From Euphorbia lathyris (Eukaryota > Streptophyta > Magnoliopsida > Malpighiales > Euphorbiaceae), in NCBI RefSeq assembly GCF_963576675.1, contig NC_088915.1, forward strand, positions 6,143,001-6,207,000: a stretch of 64,000 nucleotides of DNA, given 5' to 3'. The notes beneath the pieces are model-generated. The model saw nothing but the letters and a program-made list of their open reading frames with translations, had not been told where the DNA came from and did no database searches. The translations under genes were made by a program, and so were the position numbers. This document shows positions 42,379 to 53,519 of the stretch, in pieces (position 1 is the first letter of the stretch; each line of letters starts with the position of its first letter).

Positions 42379-42877
42379 GGGTAAATTTCAAATAAAACCC
42401 CTGTGGTTTCACTAATTTTCAAATAAAAGACTGTGGTTTACTTTTTGTCAAAACGATGATTGAGGTTTCACACTTGGATTAATGTTATTAAAACCATATT
42501 TAACGACCTGAAAATGAAAATTTTCAAGAATTAAAGTTGTTCAATGTCATATTTTTTATGGAACTGCATTTTCGATTTTCGAAAGTCATCCTTTTTAGAA
42601 CTTTCTCTCTCTAAACATTAACTTTTTCTCTCTTTACCAAACATCATTTAAACAATCTCAAAATAAAAAAGTTGAAGAATTAAAGTTGTTTAGAATATTA
42701 GTAGTTCTTAAAATATGTCATTTTTGAAGTCATCAATGGTGATTTTAATAGTATCAATCGAAAAAATCCTTATTTTGCTAAAGTTGAAAACCTCAATCCT
42801 CGTTTTGACAAAAAGTAAACCACGGTCCTTTATCTGAAAATTAGTGAAACCACAGGGGTTTTATTTGAAGTTTACCC
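42379..42877. mobile_element. foldback element (gggtaaa family)
   Basis: Termini GGGTAAATTTCAAATAAAAC and a complementary end GTTTACCC. The 9-bp flanks ATTAAATTA (42370-42378 and 42878-42886) are identical. The arms share 'cctgtggtttcactaatttt' and 'tttactttttgtcaaaac'. The interior is in inverse orientation to 61705-62202. Confidence 0.88.
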
Positions 42878-42895
42878 ATTAAATTATTATTTATT

Positions 42896-43462
42896 AGGAA
42901 TAATGTGCAAAAATACCTCTAACGTTTATAGCAGAAGCAATTTTATCTCTAACTAACGTCTAAAATTATACTAGTGTACTCCTAACATTGGCAGCCAAGA
43001 GTAATTTTACCTCTAATATTGACAGGTTGGATCAATTGGAGAAATGATTCATCAAATTATCTTTTCGATCATGATTCTTGTTATCTACACTCACATGTGT
43101 ATCATTTTATTATTCATTAATAACATATCACAAACGTCTGATTAAACGTGAAATTGTTTTTAAATTTTTTTAAATATACTGTATTTTGTAGGAGTTAGAT
43201 AAAAAAAATTCAAATATTTCATGGAATTTAAAAATATTGATCTTCAATTCTATTATTAAATTACAAAAAATATGAAATCTTTTTTTTAAAATCAACTTTT
43301 AAGCAATTGATGCAGAATAAGGAACAAAATATTTGTGTTTTATAATAATGTCTAAAATTGACCAAACTTGTCAACGTTAGGGTAAAATTGCATCATTTTA
43401 GACTTTAAGGGTAAAATTGATCCTGGCTGTAAATGTTATGGTATTTTTTCACATTATCCTTT
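42896..43462. mobile_element. taacgtt-family foldback element
   Basis: Ends 'ggaataatgtgcaaaaat' and 'tatttttt cacattatcc'; arms of 'taacgttt' phrases and 'aattttacctctaa'. It is adjacent to a second copy at 43476. No clear target duplication. Confidence 0.65.
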
Positions 43463-43475
43463 TTTTTTTCTATTA

Positions 43476-44061
43476 GGATAAGGTGTAAAAATACCCTAAC
43501 ATTTACAGTGAGGAGCAGTTTTACCTCTAACATCTAAAATAGTGCCTCTAACATTAGCAGTCAAGAGCAATTTTACCCCTAACGTTGGAAAGTTGAGTCA
43601 AGTTCAGACATTATTATAAAACACATATATTTTGTTCTTTATTCTGCACTAATTGCATATCAATTCGTTTTAAAAAAAAGATTTCATATTTTTTGTAATT
43701 TAATAATAGAATTGAAGATTAATATTTATAAATTTAGCAAAATATTTTGATTTTTTTTGTCCAACTCGTACAATAGAGAATATACTTTTTAATTTTTTGT
43801 TAAAAAAATTCACGTCTAATCATATGTTTATGATCTGTTACTAATGAATGATAAAATGACTCACATGTGAAGTGTAGATGACAATATTCATGACCGAGAA
43901 GACAGTTTACTAAATTATTTCTCCAATTGACTCAATTTGTCAATGTTAGGAGTAAAATTACTCTTAACTAGCAACATTAGGGGTAAAATTGCACAGTTTT
44001 AAACGTTATATGTAAAATTGCTTTTGGCTATAAATGTTATGATATTTTTGCACCTTATCTC
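43476..44061. mobile_element. taacgtt-family foldback element
   Basis: Ends GGATAAGGTGTAAAAATACC and 'atttttgcaccttatctc'. The flanks TTTCTATTA (43467-43475) and TTCCTATTA (44062-44070) agree at 8 of 9. The interior is inverted relative to 42896-43462. The two copies lie side by side. Confidence 0.75.
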
Positions 44062-44088
44062 TTCCTATTATTTCAGTATTTGCTCCAG

Positions 44089-44215
44089 TAATGTTCACAT
44101 GGACATAAAATGATAAAATGAATTTAGTTATTCATCGTTAAATCTAGACTTGTTAAATCTAAGACTTAGAATGTTTTGAATCTCTATTATATATAAGTCT
44201 AAATTTAATGATGAA
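44089..44215. repeat. degraded hairpin MITE (caccgttagatctagg family)
   Basis: 'atgttcacatggacataaa', 'tattcatcgttaaatctaga' and a complementary 'agtctaaatttaatgatgaa' resemble 24603-24768, with many changes. Confidence 0.5.
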
Positions 44216-44344
44216 TAGTGAATACTACTAATAATACGAGTTTTGTAATTAGTAGTATTACTATCTGAAATATTAAAGTTGTGGTGTCTTACTTTGTTTT
44301 TGCAACGTAATTATTACTTTGTGCGTTTTCACCATTAGTATTGG

Positions 44345-44870
44345 AAAAGGACTGTCGAGCTTTGATATGAGCTGCTCCATTCACTAAACGGAAACATATG
44401 ACACATAATGTTTTATCTGAGGTAAAGAAAGTCCCTACTCTTGGATAACCCCGTCAATCTTTGACAAATCTAGTTTCTTGTATTGGAAGCTATCAACGAC
44501 TATTTTAGCATCACACTCAAGATACACATTATGAAGATTCATTGAGTGAACCCAGATAACCGCATCATGTAGGGCAAGAGCTTTGACCAAACAACCCTTG
44601 ATTAAACCCCTATGAACAGTGCTCAGGCAAGCGATGAACTCACCTTCTGCGTTTCTGATAATATCTCATGTCCCATAACTTAATTCATGGAGAAACAAAG
44701 TGGCATCTACGCTACATTTCAGAGATCTCGGAGTCGGTCTCTTCCAATTATTGCAACGAACAATAGTCACCTCCCTCACAGTATTGTTAGCCTGCTGGCG
44801 AGATTTTCAGATTTCAACAACTCGAATAGAGTGTTGCATCGCTACATTAGGAGGCATAACTATACTATTC
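44345..44870 (-). pseudogene. L1 ORF2 RNase H relic
   Basis: Minus-strand fragments read WKRPTPRSLKCSVDATLF (expected W-P-G-K-N-D-A start of RNase H), then EGEFIACLSTVHRG, then VYLECDAKIVVDSFQ (second conserved Asp). A stop is seen after ELSYGT, another after DGVIQE, and a frameshift occurs near 44385. It is not the same family as the L1 at 1.4-8.0 kb. The two plus-strand frames here are shadows. Confidence 0.7.
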
Positions 44871-44939
44871 CACCTTGACTATTGCGTTGTTGTCAAGTTG
44901 TTCACAGAATTACAGTGGTCCAATTTGTATCTTTAAATG

Positions 44940-45780
44940 ATACAGATCGGTTTTGTCTGAAAGTTTTAATCGTAAACTTACAAAGATATTTCTTCTCTAG
45001 CTAAACTAGAAGGAGTGAATCTCGGGTTTTATGGACTAAAATCCATAGGAATATGAAATCCACATTGTTGAAGGTGAAAACCTTAACAAGCTTCTTGAAG
45101 AAGATTTAATATTGATTGATAAAAAGTTAAGCATTACAATTACAAAGAGATGAATTTATATCATCTAAAACCTAATTGCCAAATTACGAATAAGGGTAAA
45201 GACTATAACTAAATGAAATAATAAGCTAAGGGTAAAATGGGTTAAAATAATAAGGGGTGGCATGGGTGTAAATATAGGAGTGGTAGAGTTGTAATTAAGG
45301 GGTGGCAAAGGTGTAAATAAGGAGAGACATGGTTGTAAATAAGGAGGATAATAAATGGTCCCAACACAAGAACTTGGTGAAGAAGCATCCTTCAGGCGGG
45401 ACACGCCCCGCGTAGATCTTGCTACGCCCCGCGTGGTGAAGCTCCTGAACTTGGTGCGTCTCGCTGATGAGGCTCACGTATGGCGTCTCTGGTATTACGC
45501 CCCGCGTAGTTAACCTCCTGGTTGGAACTCGTTCTGGATGCCTGATATGCGCCATGCGTATGAGGAGGCACGCCCCGCGTGCATGAGCTCCTGAACTGCC
45601 CTCCGGAAATTGGACCTTCCACGCTCCGCGTACGAGAAGGTACGCCCCGCGTGCTTTGCTGGTTGCCTTTGTCCTCGCCTTTCACGGTTGGCTCTTCCCG
45701 GATCTCGTGCTTCGCTCTTCCTCCGACTTCCTTCGTACGGACCTGAACCCAGAGGGAGATGCCCCGCATCATTAAACAAA
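44940..45780 (-). mobile_element. LTR-like sequence with tacgcggggcgta array
   Basis: Minus-strand order: palindrome array (45775-45390), tandem 'ttatttacacc/accactcc' phrases (45340-45240), TATA-like 'gatataaatt' (45154-45163), then a long leader with 'gtttacgattaaaact' near 44975. The last part is homologous to the LTR-like segment at 37.9 kb. Several overlapping Arg-rich frames on the minus strand across the array (for example 45422-45772) come from the repeat and are not supported as genes. LTR termini were not found. Confidence 0.6.
45390..45775 (-). promoter_or_regulatory. array of ~9 tacgcggggcgta palindromes, inverted relative to the solo LTR
   Basis: Plus-strand words: acACGCCCCGCGTAg (45402), tACGCCCCGCGTgg (45421), tACGCCCCGCGTAg (45495), atGCGCCATGCGTAt (45546), gcACGCCCCGCGTgc (45571), ccACGCTCCGCGTAc (45618) and gtACGCCCCGCGTgc (45639). 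They are the same motif as 26090-26505, read on the other strand. Intervening text ('cagagacgcc' on the minus strand) is also shared. Confidence 0.7.
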
Positions 45781-45781
45781 T

Positions 45782-45950
45782 AATTTCAACCAGTATGAAT
45801 ATTTAATAAGTATTCTAAAATTATATGAGATGAATGAAATTTAAAATATATTTTTAAACGAGTAATTTCTATCGGTATAGATATTCAATAAGTATTTTAA
45901 AATTATATGAAACGAAAATAAAATTTAAAATATATTTTTAAATAGATTAT
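45782..45950. repeat. ~85-bp tandem duplication
   Basis: 'aataatttcaaccagtatga' and 'gagtaatttctatcggtata' begin two similar units, each containing 'ttcaataagtattttaaaat' or a variant and 'atttaaaatatatttttaaa'. A/T-rich, non-coding. Confidence 0.6.
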
Positions 45951-46019
45951 GAGATAAGACGACAATATGTATGATACATCAATAAATCTAAAATTGTATT
46001 TTTTTAGCTGTTTTTAGTA

Positions 46020-46430
46020 TATATTTAAGGTATATTTTGAGGTTTAGATTATTTTGAGGTCTAACTAGTCAAAACTTTAATGGTAGTGTTTATTGAAAAG
46101 AGATTTGAAAACGGATTGAGATCAAACCGTTAATTTAGAAGAGAAAAAAAAAACTAGTTTTACAAGTTTTTTTAACTAGAGGATTGCAATATTTATATTA
46201 AAATATATTTTTTATCCTAAATTACTACCCTTAATAAGTGAATTTTTTTCTCAAAAAAATATAAGAGATTTTCTTTTGTTATTTTTCATTATTATTATTG
46301 TTTGAAAATTTGAACAATTTGAAATAAATTTACTTAAATTTTATCGAAAAATGAGAGTTTTGGACACTTCCCAAAAATCTAATTTGAATAGCATATATCA
46401 ATTCAATAATATTTTATATATTTTATAGTA
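46020..46430. repeat. dispersed repeat, copy 1
   Basis: 'gtctaactagtcaaaacttt', 'tttatattaaaatat' and 'attattattattgtttgaaa' parallel the segment at 49050-49490 in the same order. It may be a diverged MITE. No terminal repeats were defined and no gene found. Confidence 0.5.
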
Positions 46431-46603
46431 TTTCTTTTATCAAATTCTTAAATTATTTTACTCAATGATCAATTATATATAGACCGCTATTTTTCTTTAA
46501 TTTTTATGTATTAGTAAAGATCCAAAAATAGTTTTATACAAATAGTTAGCCAAATCCAATAAATAAAAAGGTAAATAGCTAACTGTGATTCGCTAACAAC
46601 TAA

Positions 46604-47290
46604 GGTGTCGTTTGGTAAGATGTAATGACATTTGTAATGGAATGACCATTACATTGAAGGCTCATTACCATGTTTGGTTGCATGTTACAATTTCATTGTA
46701 ATGGAATGAGAAAACCTTGAGTTAAATTTTGTTGAAGAAATCTTGTAATTCTCATTACACAGAAAAATGACTTGAATTCTAATTACATTGTCATCTAACC
46801 TTTCATTTCTGAAATCTCACATCTCATTCTGGTAAAAAAACGCAAAAAGTAGAAAAACATGAAAATTGAAAACGAGAAAAATGAAAAAAAAAAAACGAAA
46901 AATGAAAAAAAAATGAAAAACCGGAAAAATGAGAAAATAAAAAAACGGTGAAAATATTGAAAATGGAAATTAAAAGAAACAAGAAAAATGTAAAAATATG
47001 AAAAATCGAAAAATTATATACTAATTTATTGATTTCGGTTAATCTAATTTTGTATTTGATTTCGATTCGATTTTTCACATTTTTCGTTGATTTTAATTAT
47101 GTAAATAAAATTTTAAGATTGCATTTAATTAGGAAAATATAAGTATTTTAATTGTTATTACATTACATTACATCATAATTGTCAACCAAACATGGTAATA
47201 GAATCACTATGTCATTCCATTACATTACAACTTTGATTACATTACGACCTTGATTATATTACATTGCATTACGGTATACCAAATGGACCC
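46604..47290. mobile_element. PIF/Harbinger-like MITE, copy 1 of an adjacent pair
   Basis: Ends GGTGTCGTTTGGTA and TACCAAATGGACCC with TAA on both sides (46601-46603 and 47291-47293). Subterminal 'atgtaatg' and 'tgtaatggaatg' words are abundant. The interior has an interrupted A-rich tract (46830-47010). The TAA duplication and tttggta ends are typical of Tourist/PIF-type MITEs. Confidence 0.82.
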
Positions 47291-47293
47291 TAA

Positions 47294-48137
47294 GGATCTG
47301 TTTGGTACGTTGTAATGCAACGTAATGTAATCAAGCTTGTAATGTAATCAAATATGTAATGGAATGGAATGGAATCATGATTACATTACTATGTTTGGTT
47401 GGCAAATTATAATAAAATTGATGAAATGCAATTATCATTACAATACGTATATTTATATTAGTTAAATACAATTTTCATGTGTTTTTACATTTTTCTCGTT
47501 TTTTGTATTTTTGTGTTTTCATGTTTTTTTCAATTTCTTTTTCCATTTTTCGTTGTTTTTCCATTTTTTGTTTTTTTTTTGTTTTTTTTTTTCATTTTCG
47601 TGTTTTACTTGTATTACCATTTTCGTGTTTTTCAGTTTTTTTTTCATTTTTTCCGCTTCTTTCTGTTTTTCCGTTTTTTGTATTTTTTTCGTTTTACCGT
47701 TTTCATGTTTTTCATATTTTTTTTTGTTTTATGTTTTTTTGCTTTTTCCTGTTTTTTGCATTTTTTTCTCGTTTTCGGGTTTTTCGATTTTTCGCATTTT
47801 TTCGTGTTTTTCATATATTTTTTCGTTTTTTTTTCCTGTTTTTTCGTTTTTTGCATTTTTTTCTCGTTTTTGGTTTTCACTTTTTCGCATTTTTCGATTT
47901 TTATGTTTTCATGTTTTTCTCATATTTCGCAATTAGTAAAAATACAAGGGCTAATCGTAATGGGATTCATGTCTATTTTATTTGTAATGCCCATTACATA
48001 AATTAATGAAGAAATATTAAATGGTGTAATGGTGATTCCATTACGACAAAAATGATTTGATTGACCAAGTATGGTAATGAGTCTCCATTGTAATAGTTAT
48101 TCCATTACAACATCCATTATAGCGTACCGAACGGAGC
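47294..48137. mobile_element. PIF/Harbinger-like MITE, copy 2, sharing one TAA with copy 1
   Basis: Ends GGATCTGTTTGGTACG and CGTACCGAACGGAGC with TAA at 47291-47293 and 48138-48140. The interior T-rich tract (47478-47925, 'tttttcgtttttt' words) makes it inverted relative to copy 1. The Phe-rich frames of up to 175 codons are composition artefacts. Confidence 0.82.
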
Positions 48138-48318
48138 TAAATTCTAAACTTTATTTATCAAACAAGACATTCCTCTTTCTTGTATAGTTAATTGCATGGT
48201 CATCTAACTATCACAAATGGAACATAAACATCACAACATTTCATTTTTAAATATCTAATTTTTTATTTGATTTCCCATATATTGCTTTTAACCGGATTCT
48301 GAAAGTAAAAAAGGTAAA

Positions 48319-48862
48319 AGTAATTAATTTATTAGTCCCTATATTTTGACAAAATATACTGTTTAGTCTTTATATTTTCAAAAATACATGGTAAGATCTC
48401 TAACCTTTTTTTCATTGAACTGTTTAGTTCTTCTGTCTGTTTGTTAGATTTTTTACCGTTTATGACTTCGGAAATGACTAAATTACCCTTTACTATTTAC
48501 CCTCAAACTTCAGAAGATGAAATCCAATTTAGAAGAAGAAGCTATTTGTATGGAGAACAAGAAAAAGAACAGACCCAATGCTTACGAATTTGAACGATTA
48601 AGAAGAAAATCAAGAAGAATAACACTCAAAGTTGATTTCAGATGCATTAGAGTTTAAAGGAAAAGAAGAACGCAAATCCAAATTAACTAACAGAATCTTC
48701 TTGAGAGTCTAACGGCAGGGACTAAACAGTTCACCGAGAAAAACGTTAAGAACTAAACAGTTCACCGAGAAAAACGTTAGGGACTTTACCGTATGTTTTT
48801 GAAAATACAGAGACTAAACAGTGTGTTTTGTCAAAATATGAGAACTAATAAATTAATTATCC
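48319..48862. mobile_element. foldback element (taattaatttattag family)
   Basis: 'taattaatttattagtccc' pairs with 'gagaactaataaattaatta', and 'attttgacaaaatatactg' pairs with 'cagtgtgttttgtcaaaat'. The arms repeat 'ctaaacagttcaccgag'-type phrases. No clean duplication. 48863-49050 is gene-free. Confidence 0.65.
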
Positions 48863-49049
48863 AATAAAAATGATATATCATAACTCTTAACCCAGTTAAA
48901 CGATATGACCCGTGTTGAAAAGGGAACATGTCCGAGTCGGGTTTTTTTTAATAAATGTGTTGAATTGAATTTGGTGGTTTTTTTATAAAACTTTTAATTT
49001 ATGTGAAAATTTGTCTGATGTGTCACCCACGTATCTATATCAATAACTA

Positions 49050-49490
49050 TTATTGGCTCTATTTGGAAAATAGAAGTTTAGGATAAAATTAGAGTTTTGG
49101 ACCACTTTTAGAGGTTTGATTAGTCAAAACGTCTAATAATAACATTTGATGAAAACAGTTTGAGATAGTAAATTGAGCTTAAACAACTAATTTAGAAGAA
49201 AAAATTTAATTTTAGCAGATTTTTCAATTAGAATTAGAAGATTAAAATATTTACATTAAAAGACCGTTTTATTCATAATTCAACCTTTAATTGCCTATTA
49301 ATTAAATAAGAAACAATTGATTTCAAAAAAAATAAAATAATAAGAAACAATTTATTTCTTTTATTATTATTATTATTATTATTATTTTCGTTTGGAAATT
49401 TGAATTTTGAATTGAGTTCTATAAAAAAAAAAAAGAGGTTTTCAGATATTCTTGAGAGATTTAATTCGAATGACATATGATGTGGTTGAA
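49050..49490. repeat. dispersed repeat, copy 2
   Basis: Parallels 46020-46430 ('agaggtttgattagtcaaaa', 'aatatttacattaaaaga', an (ATT)n run at 49363-49386). The 67-codon minus frame is an artefact of the repeat. Confidence 0.5.
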
Positions 49491-49499
49491 TCCTGCAAA

Positions 49500-49596
49500 T
49501 CCATCAGTCAATCTGCAACTGTACAAAAACAAGACCAAAAGGGGTTGTTTATACGGCGAACCCGCTCCAATGCCTAAATCAGTTTGTGGGAAAGAG
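49500..49596. repeat. LTR R-region-like fragment, minus orientation
   Basis: 'ctccaatgcctaaatcagt' is the complement of the 'ctgagttaggcattggag' word seen at 32425. It is a small LTR scrap without boundaries. Confidence 0.35.
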
Positions 49597-50020
49597 TAGA
49601 TCTATCTACGGACTCGGGTACCCACCTAGGCCCGACAACCTCATGCCGGGCTTGAACAGTATAAATTAAGCTTAGGTTCAGGCCAGCTAAAGCCCGCCTA
49701 TTTATTGGACGGACTTGGGATTGATTAAAATAGCACGGACCGGCCCAGTCTGGTCCACCTATTAATATTAACTAATTAATTTATACATTTATATATTAAA
49801 TATTTACTTTTAAATATAAATTTTATTTTTTATAATTAAAAATTATGTATATATATTTAGGTGGGTTTATATGGACAGGGTTTGAGATTTTATTTTTAAG
49901 CCCGAGTCCAGCTTGGTCTGAGCCTGCCTAAATTTATAGCGGGTTGGGCTGGGCTTGAACTGGGTACTTTTACATAAAAGCCCGATGGTTCGATTCGAGC
50001 CCGATCCATAGTCAAGTCTA
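49597..50020. mobile_element. hAT-like MITE rich in gcccg/cgggc motifs
   Basis: Left end 'tagatctatctacggactcg' and right end 'cgatccatagtcaagtcta' are roughly complementary. Interior words 'agcccg', 'gggctgggcttg' and 'cggcccagtctgg' are repeated. Flanking 8-mers do not match cleanly. A related left end is at about 8297. Confidence 0.5.
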
Positions 50021-50483
50021 GAAGAAAGTAAAGGATGATTACAATTAGTAAAAACAAAGTTATAAAGTAAGCTTGATGTAAAAATGAATCTGTTTACCTC
50101 GAGTTGTGCTTACTCCATTTATTCTAATGTGGAGCTGTAAAAGATACAAGTTGTGGAGTGGGGTGGGTCATGATCTCCTGTTGATAAGAAGGGTGAGCCA
50201 AGATATCGGGACCTGATATCTCTCGATACCACTTGATCTGAGACTTTCTGAATCAAACTTCTAGTAGGCAGTCATTTTGTTGTACTTATACGAGAATGCG
50301 CTACATATTCTATTTTTCAAGTATTATTTTGTTCATTTGAATAGAGATCGGTATTAATATTAAACCGCTATTTTTCTCTATTAATAAAGTCGTTTTCATG
50401 TATTCATAAAGACTTGTGATGTAATATGTGTGTATGCTATTTTTTTAATAATTTGTGTGATTTCTCGATTTGAGACTCGTCAT
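50021..50483. other. gene-free stretch
   Basis: A/T-rich with one moderately GC part (50150-50290). No gene, RNA or repeat recognised. Confidence 0.3.
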
Positions 50484-50598
50484 GCACTGTTAGGTGGATT
50501 TTTTTCCAATTAAAGTTTTCTGCGTATATTAGGACTCGAACACAAAATCTCCAACTTAAGTGACTTGATGCCTTTAACCACTCAAGCCAACTTTAATT
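50484..50598 (-). mobile_element. tRNA-related SINE-like sequence
   Basis: On the minus strand 'ttggcttgagtggttaaagg' (A box-like) and 'gtgttcgagtcc' (B box) are spaced about 40 bp apart. Same family as 9152-9290. Not a foldable tRNA. Confidence 0.55.
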
Positions 50599-50950
50599 GT
50601 TATATGCTCTTGTTTTAGGAGATGTTTAAGAATGCGACGCTATGGAACACTAATTTACAGCAAGAAAATTCTTTACATCTCTATTGATAAACATAAATAT
50701 TTATCCATTTTGCACAAATATATTTTGTGAATTACTAATTTATCATTTAAATATTAATTATTAAGAAGAAAAAAATAGTTATAAAATATCAATATCCTTA
50801 TTAAAGAAGAAAATAATAATTATAAAATATTTGTGTTTTATAATAATGTCTGAAATTGATCCAACGTGTTAATGTTAGAGGTGAAATTGTTCTTGGCTAC
50901 CAATGTTAGAGATAAAATTGTACCATTTTGTAAAATCTTCCTTACTGTAA
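50599..50950. other. AT-rich stretch with a taacgtt-family scrap
   Basis: 50838-50935 ('ataatgtctgaaattgatcc', 'ggtgaaattgttcttggc', 'gtaccattttgtaaaa') resembles the right part of the taacgtt foldbacks. No gene. Confidence 0.45.
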
Positions 50951-50957
50951 AAATTAA

Positions 50958-52292
50958 GGTCCCGTTTGGTATGCTGTATTGCAATGTAATGTAGTCAATG
51001 TTGTAATGTAATGTAATAGTGATCTCATTACAATGTTTAGTTGACGAATTTTAAAAAAATTGGTGAAATGTATTACTATTACAATACTTATGTTTGTTTC
51101 ATCAAATGTAGTTAGAAACTTCAATTATTTTCAAATTTTCGTATGCATGGAAACATCATCGATATATGATGGTTAAGAATGTGTTAGTTTTTGTTTGTTT
51201 TTCCCGTTTTTCACATTTTCACATTTATTTTATTTTTTGCATTTCTCATGTTTTTCACGTTTTTTTTTAATTTTTTCATTTCCGCATTTTCACCATCTTT
51301 CGTGTTTTTTCTAATTTTTTTCGTCTTTCGTATTTCATGTTTTTCTCGTTTTTCACATTTTTTCATTTTTATGTTTTCGTGTTTTTATGTTTTCACATGT
51401 TTTCCGTTTTTCGCATTTTCATGTTTTTCTCATTTTATGTTTTACCGTTTAATAAGAATGATGAATAATACATATAAATAATAAATATATATATTATGGC
51501 TAATCGTAATGAAAATTCATATCTATTTTTTGGGTTAAGGTGCAAAAATACCTCTAACGTTTTGGGTCAGGAGTAATTTTACCCCTAACGTCTAAAATGG
51601 TGCAATTTTACCCCTAACGTTGGAGGTCATGAGCAATTTTACCCCTAACATTGATAAATGGGGTCGATTTCAGACACTATTATAAAATACAGATATTTTT
51701 GTTTCTTATTCTGCACCAATTATATAACAATTCGTTTTAAAAAAAGATTTCATATTTTTTATAATCTAACAATAGAATTGAAGATTAATATTTATAAATT
51801 CGATGAATTTTTTAAAATTTTCTTGTCTAATTTGTACAAAAAGATAGTATATTTTTTTTATTTTTTATTTTTTTTTCACATCTCAACATATGCTTGTGAT
51901 TTGTTACTAATAAAATGACGCAAATGTGAAGTGTAAATGACAAAATTCATGACCGAGAAGACAGTTTGATGAATTATTTCTCAAATTGAACCAATTTATC
52001 AATGTTAGGGGCAAAATTGCTCCTGGTTTCCAACGTTAGGGGTAAAATTACACCATTTTAGACGTTAAGGGTAAAACTGCTCCTGGCCCAAAATATTAGG
52101 GGTATTTTTGCACCTTAACCCCTATTTTTTTATGTAATCCCCATTATATAAATTTGTAAAGAAAAATTGGATGATGTAATTGTGATTTCATTACGATAAA
52201 AAAAACAATATAAATAATTCAAACATGGTAATTATCATCCATTATAATGAATATTCCATTACGATGTTCATTACAACGTACCAAATGGGGTC
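50958..52292. mobile_element. PIF/Harbinger-like MITE, host of a foldback insertion
   Basis: Ends GGTCCCGTTTGGTATGC and CGTACCAAATGGGGTC with TAA at 50955-50957 and 52293-52295. It has a T-rich interrupted tract at 51185-51440, like the pair at 46.6-48.1 kb. 51532-52121 is a foldback inserted in it. Without the guest, the MITE is about 740 bp. Confidence 0.82.
51532..52121. mobile_element. taacgtt-family foldback element nested in the Harbinger-like MITE
   Basis: Ends GGGTTAAGGTGCAAAAATAC and complementary GCACCTTAACCC. The 9-bp flanks CTATTTTTT (51523-51531 and 52122-52130) are identical. The arms have 'aattttacccctaacgtt' four times on one side and the complement three or four times on the other. 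Youngest-looking member of its family. Confidence 0.9.
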
Positions 52293-52295
52293 TAA

Positions 52296-52887
52296 AGGTA
52301 TTTTACACCTTAACTCACTAAAAAAAGTAGTGAGAGAAAGTATACTTGAGAGAGAGAGAGAGAAAAAAGAAGAGGTGAGTGAGGAGCCATTTTGAATCTC
52401 ATCATCAATAGTTTCCTTTGGATTCCCTTTTTACCGTTGGTCAAATTCAATTTCTTCTTTTTTTAGGTGTTCAATTTTATTGCCTCACTTTATTGATTGA
52501 CATTTTTGCCCTGCTCGTGATATGTGCCTTTTTTTAAACTCACGGGTGGGTTTTTTCTGGGCTCAGCTTACACGTGTACGGTGGGTGATGCAACCGCACG
52601 TGTGATGACACCCATTACGTTACGTTTGTATTCTCAGAGGACGTTTCACATACATACATACATACGAGTGGTGGTTACAAACACGAGTTAAAGTGACAGG
52701 TGGGTGAGGACATTAACGGCGTTAGTTGACTGTAACGGCGAATGATGATCTGAACAAGAGTGTTGTTTATCGGGAACTAAAATTTTGTATTGTACATGGA
52801 CCCTCCTAACTGAAACAAATTAGTATGACGAAACTACCCCTATGTGGCCCTGAGTGTTCTTTTTTGGGCAATGTCCCTGAGTTTTTA
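52296..52887. other. gene-free stretch with a short (GA)n
   Basis: (GA)n at about 52349-52363. 52540-52760 is nearer to average GC ('tacacgtgtacggtgggtg'). No supported frame. It could be 5' flanking DNA of a distant gene, but nothing shows this. Confidence 0.3.
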
Positions 52888-52897
52888 TTTTTATTTA

Positions 52898-53453
52898 GAG
52901 TTAAGGTGTAAAAAATACTCCTAACGTTTTGTCGTAAGGAGCAATTTTATCTCTAATATTTAAAATTGTGCAATTTTATCCACAAAGTTAGTAGTCAAGA
53001 ATAATTTTACTCGTAACATTGATAATTTGGATCAATTTTACCCCTATTCTAAAACACGGATATTTTTGTTTCTTATTCTGTACCAATTACATATCAATTA
53101 GTTCTAAAAAATGATTTCATGTTTTTTATAATTTAATAATAAAATTAGAGATTACTACTTATAAATTTGGTGAATTTTTTTTATTTATTTTTAGTATATT
53201 TTTTTCACATCCCAACATATGTTTGTGATTAATTACTGCTAAAATGACGCACAGGTAAAGTGTAGATGACAAAATTAATGACCGAGAAGACAGTTTGATG
53301 AATTATTTCTCAAATTGATCCAATTTATCAACATTAGGGATAAAATTGTTCTTGACTTCCAACGTTAGGAGTCAAATTGCACCATTTTAGACGTTATGAA
53401 TAAAATTGTTCCTGGCCCAAAATATTAAGGGTATTTTTGCATCTTAACCCTTG
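52898..53453. mobile_element. taacgtt-family foldback element
   Basis: Ends 'gagttaaggtgtaaaaaata' and 'atttttgcatcttaaccc'. The flanks TTTTTATTTA (52888-52897 and 53454-53463) are identical 10-mers. More diverged than 51532-52121. Confidence 0.75.
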
Positions 53454-53519
53454 TTTTTATTTACGTCAACTTTTAATTAAATCTCATTTTTAAAGTCAAT
53501 TTTAAATAAATAAAAATTA

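Noticed and set aside
45422..45779. Arg/Gly-rich frames of 89-116 codons on the minus strand
   Set aside because: They read through the CpG palindrome array. Overlapping frames are equally open, and the segment looks like an LTR promoter.
47477..48006. Two Phe-rich frames of about 175 codons that look like membrane proteins
   Set aside because: All frames through the interrupted poly(T) tract are open because T-rich codons encode Phe, Leu and Ser. The tract lies in a Harbinger-like MITE.
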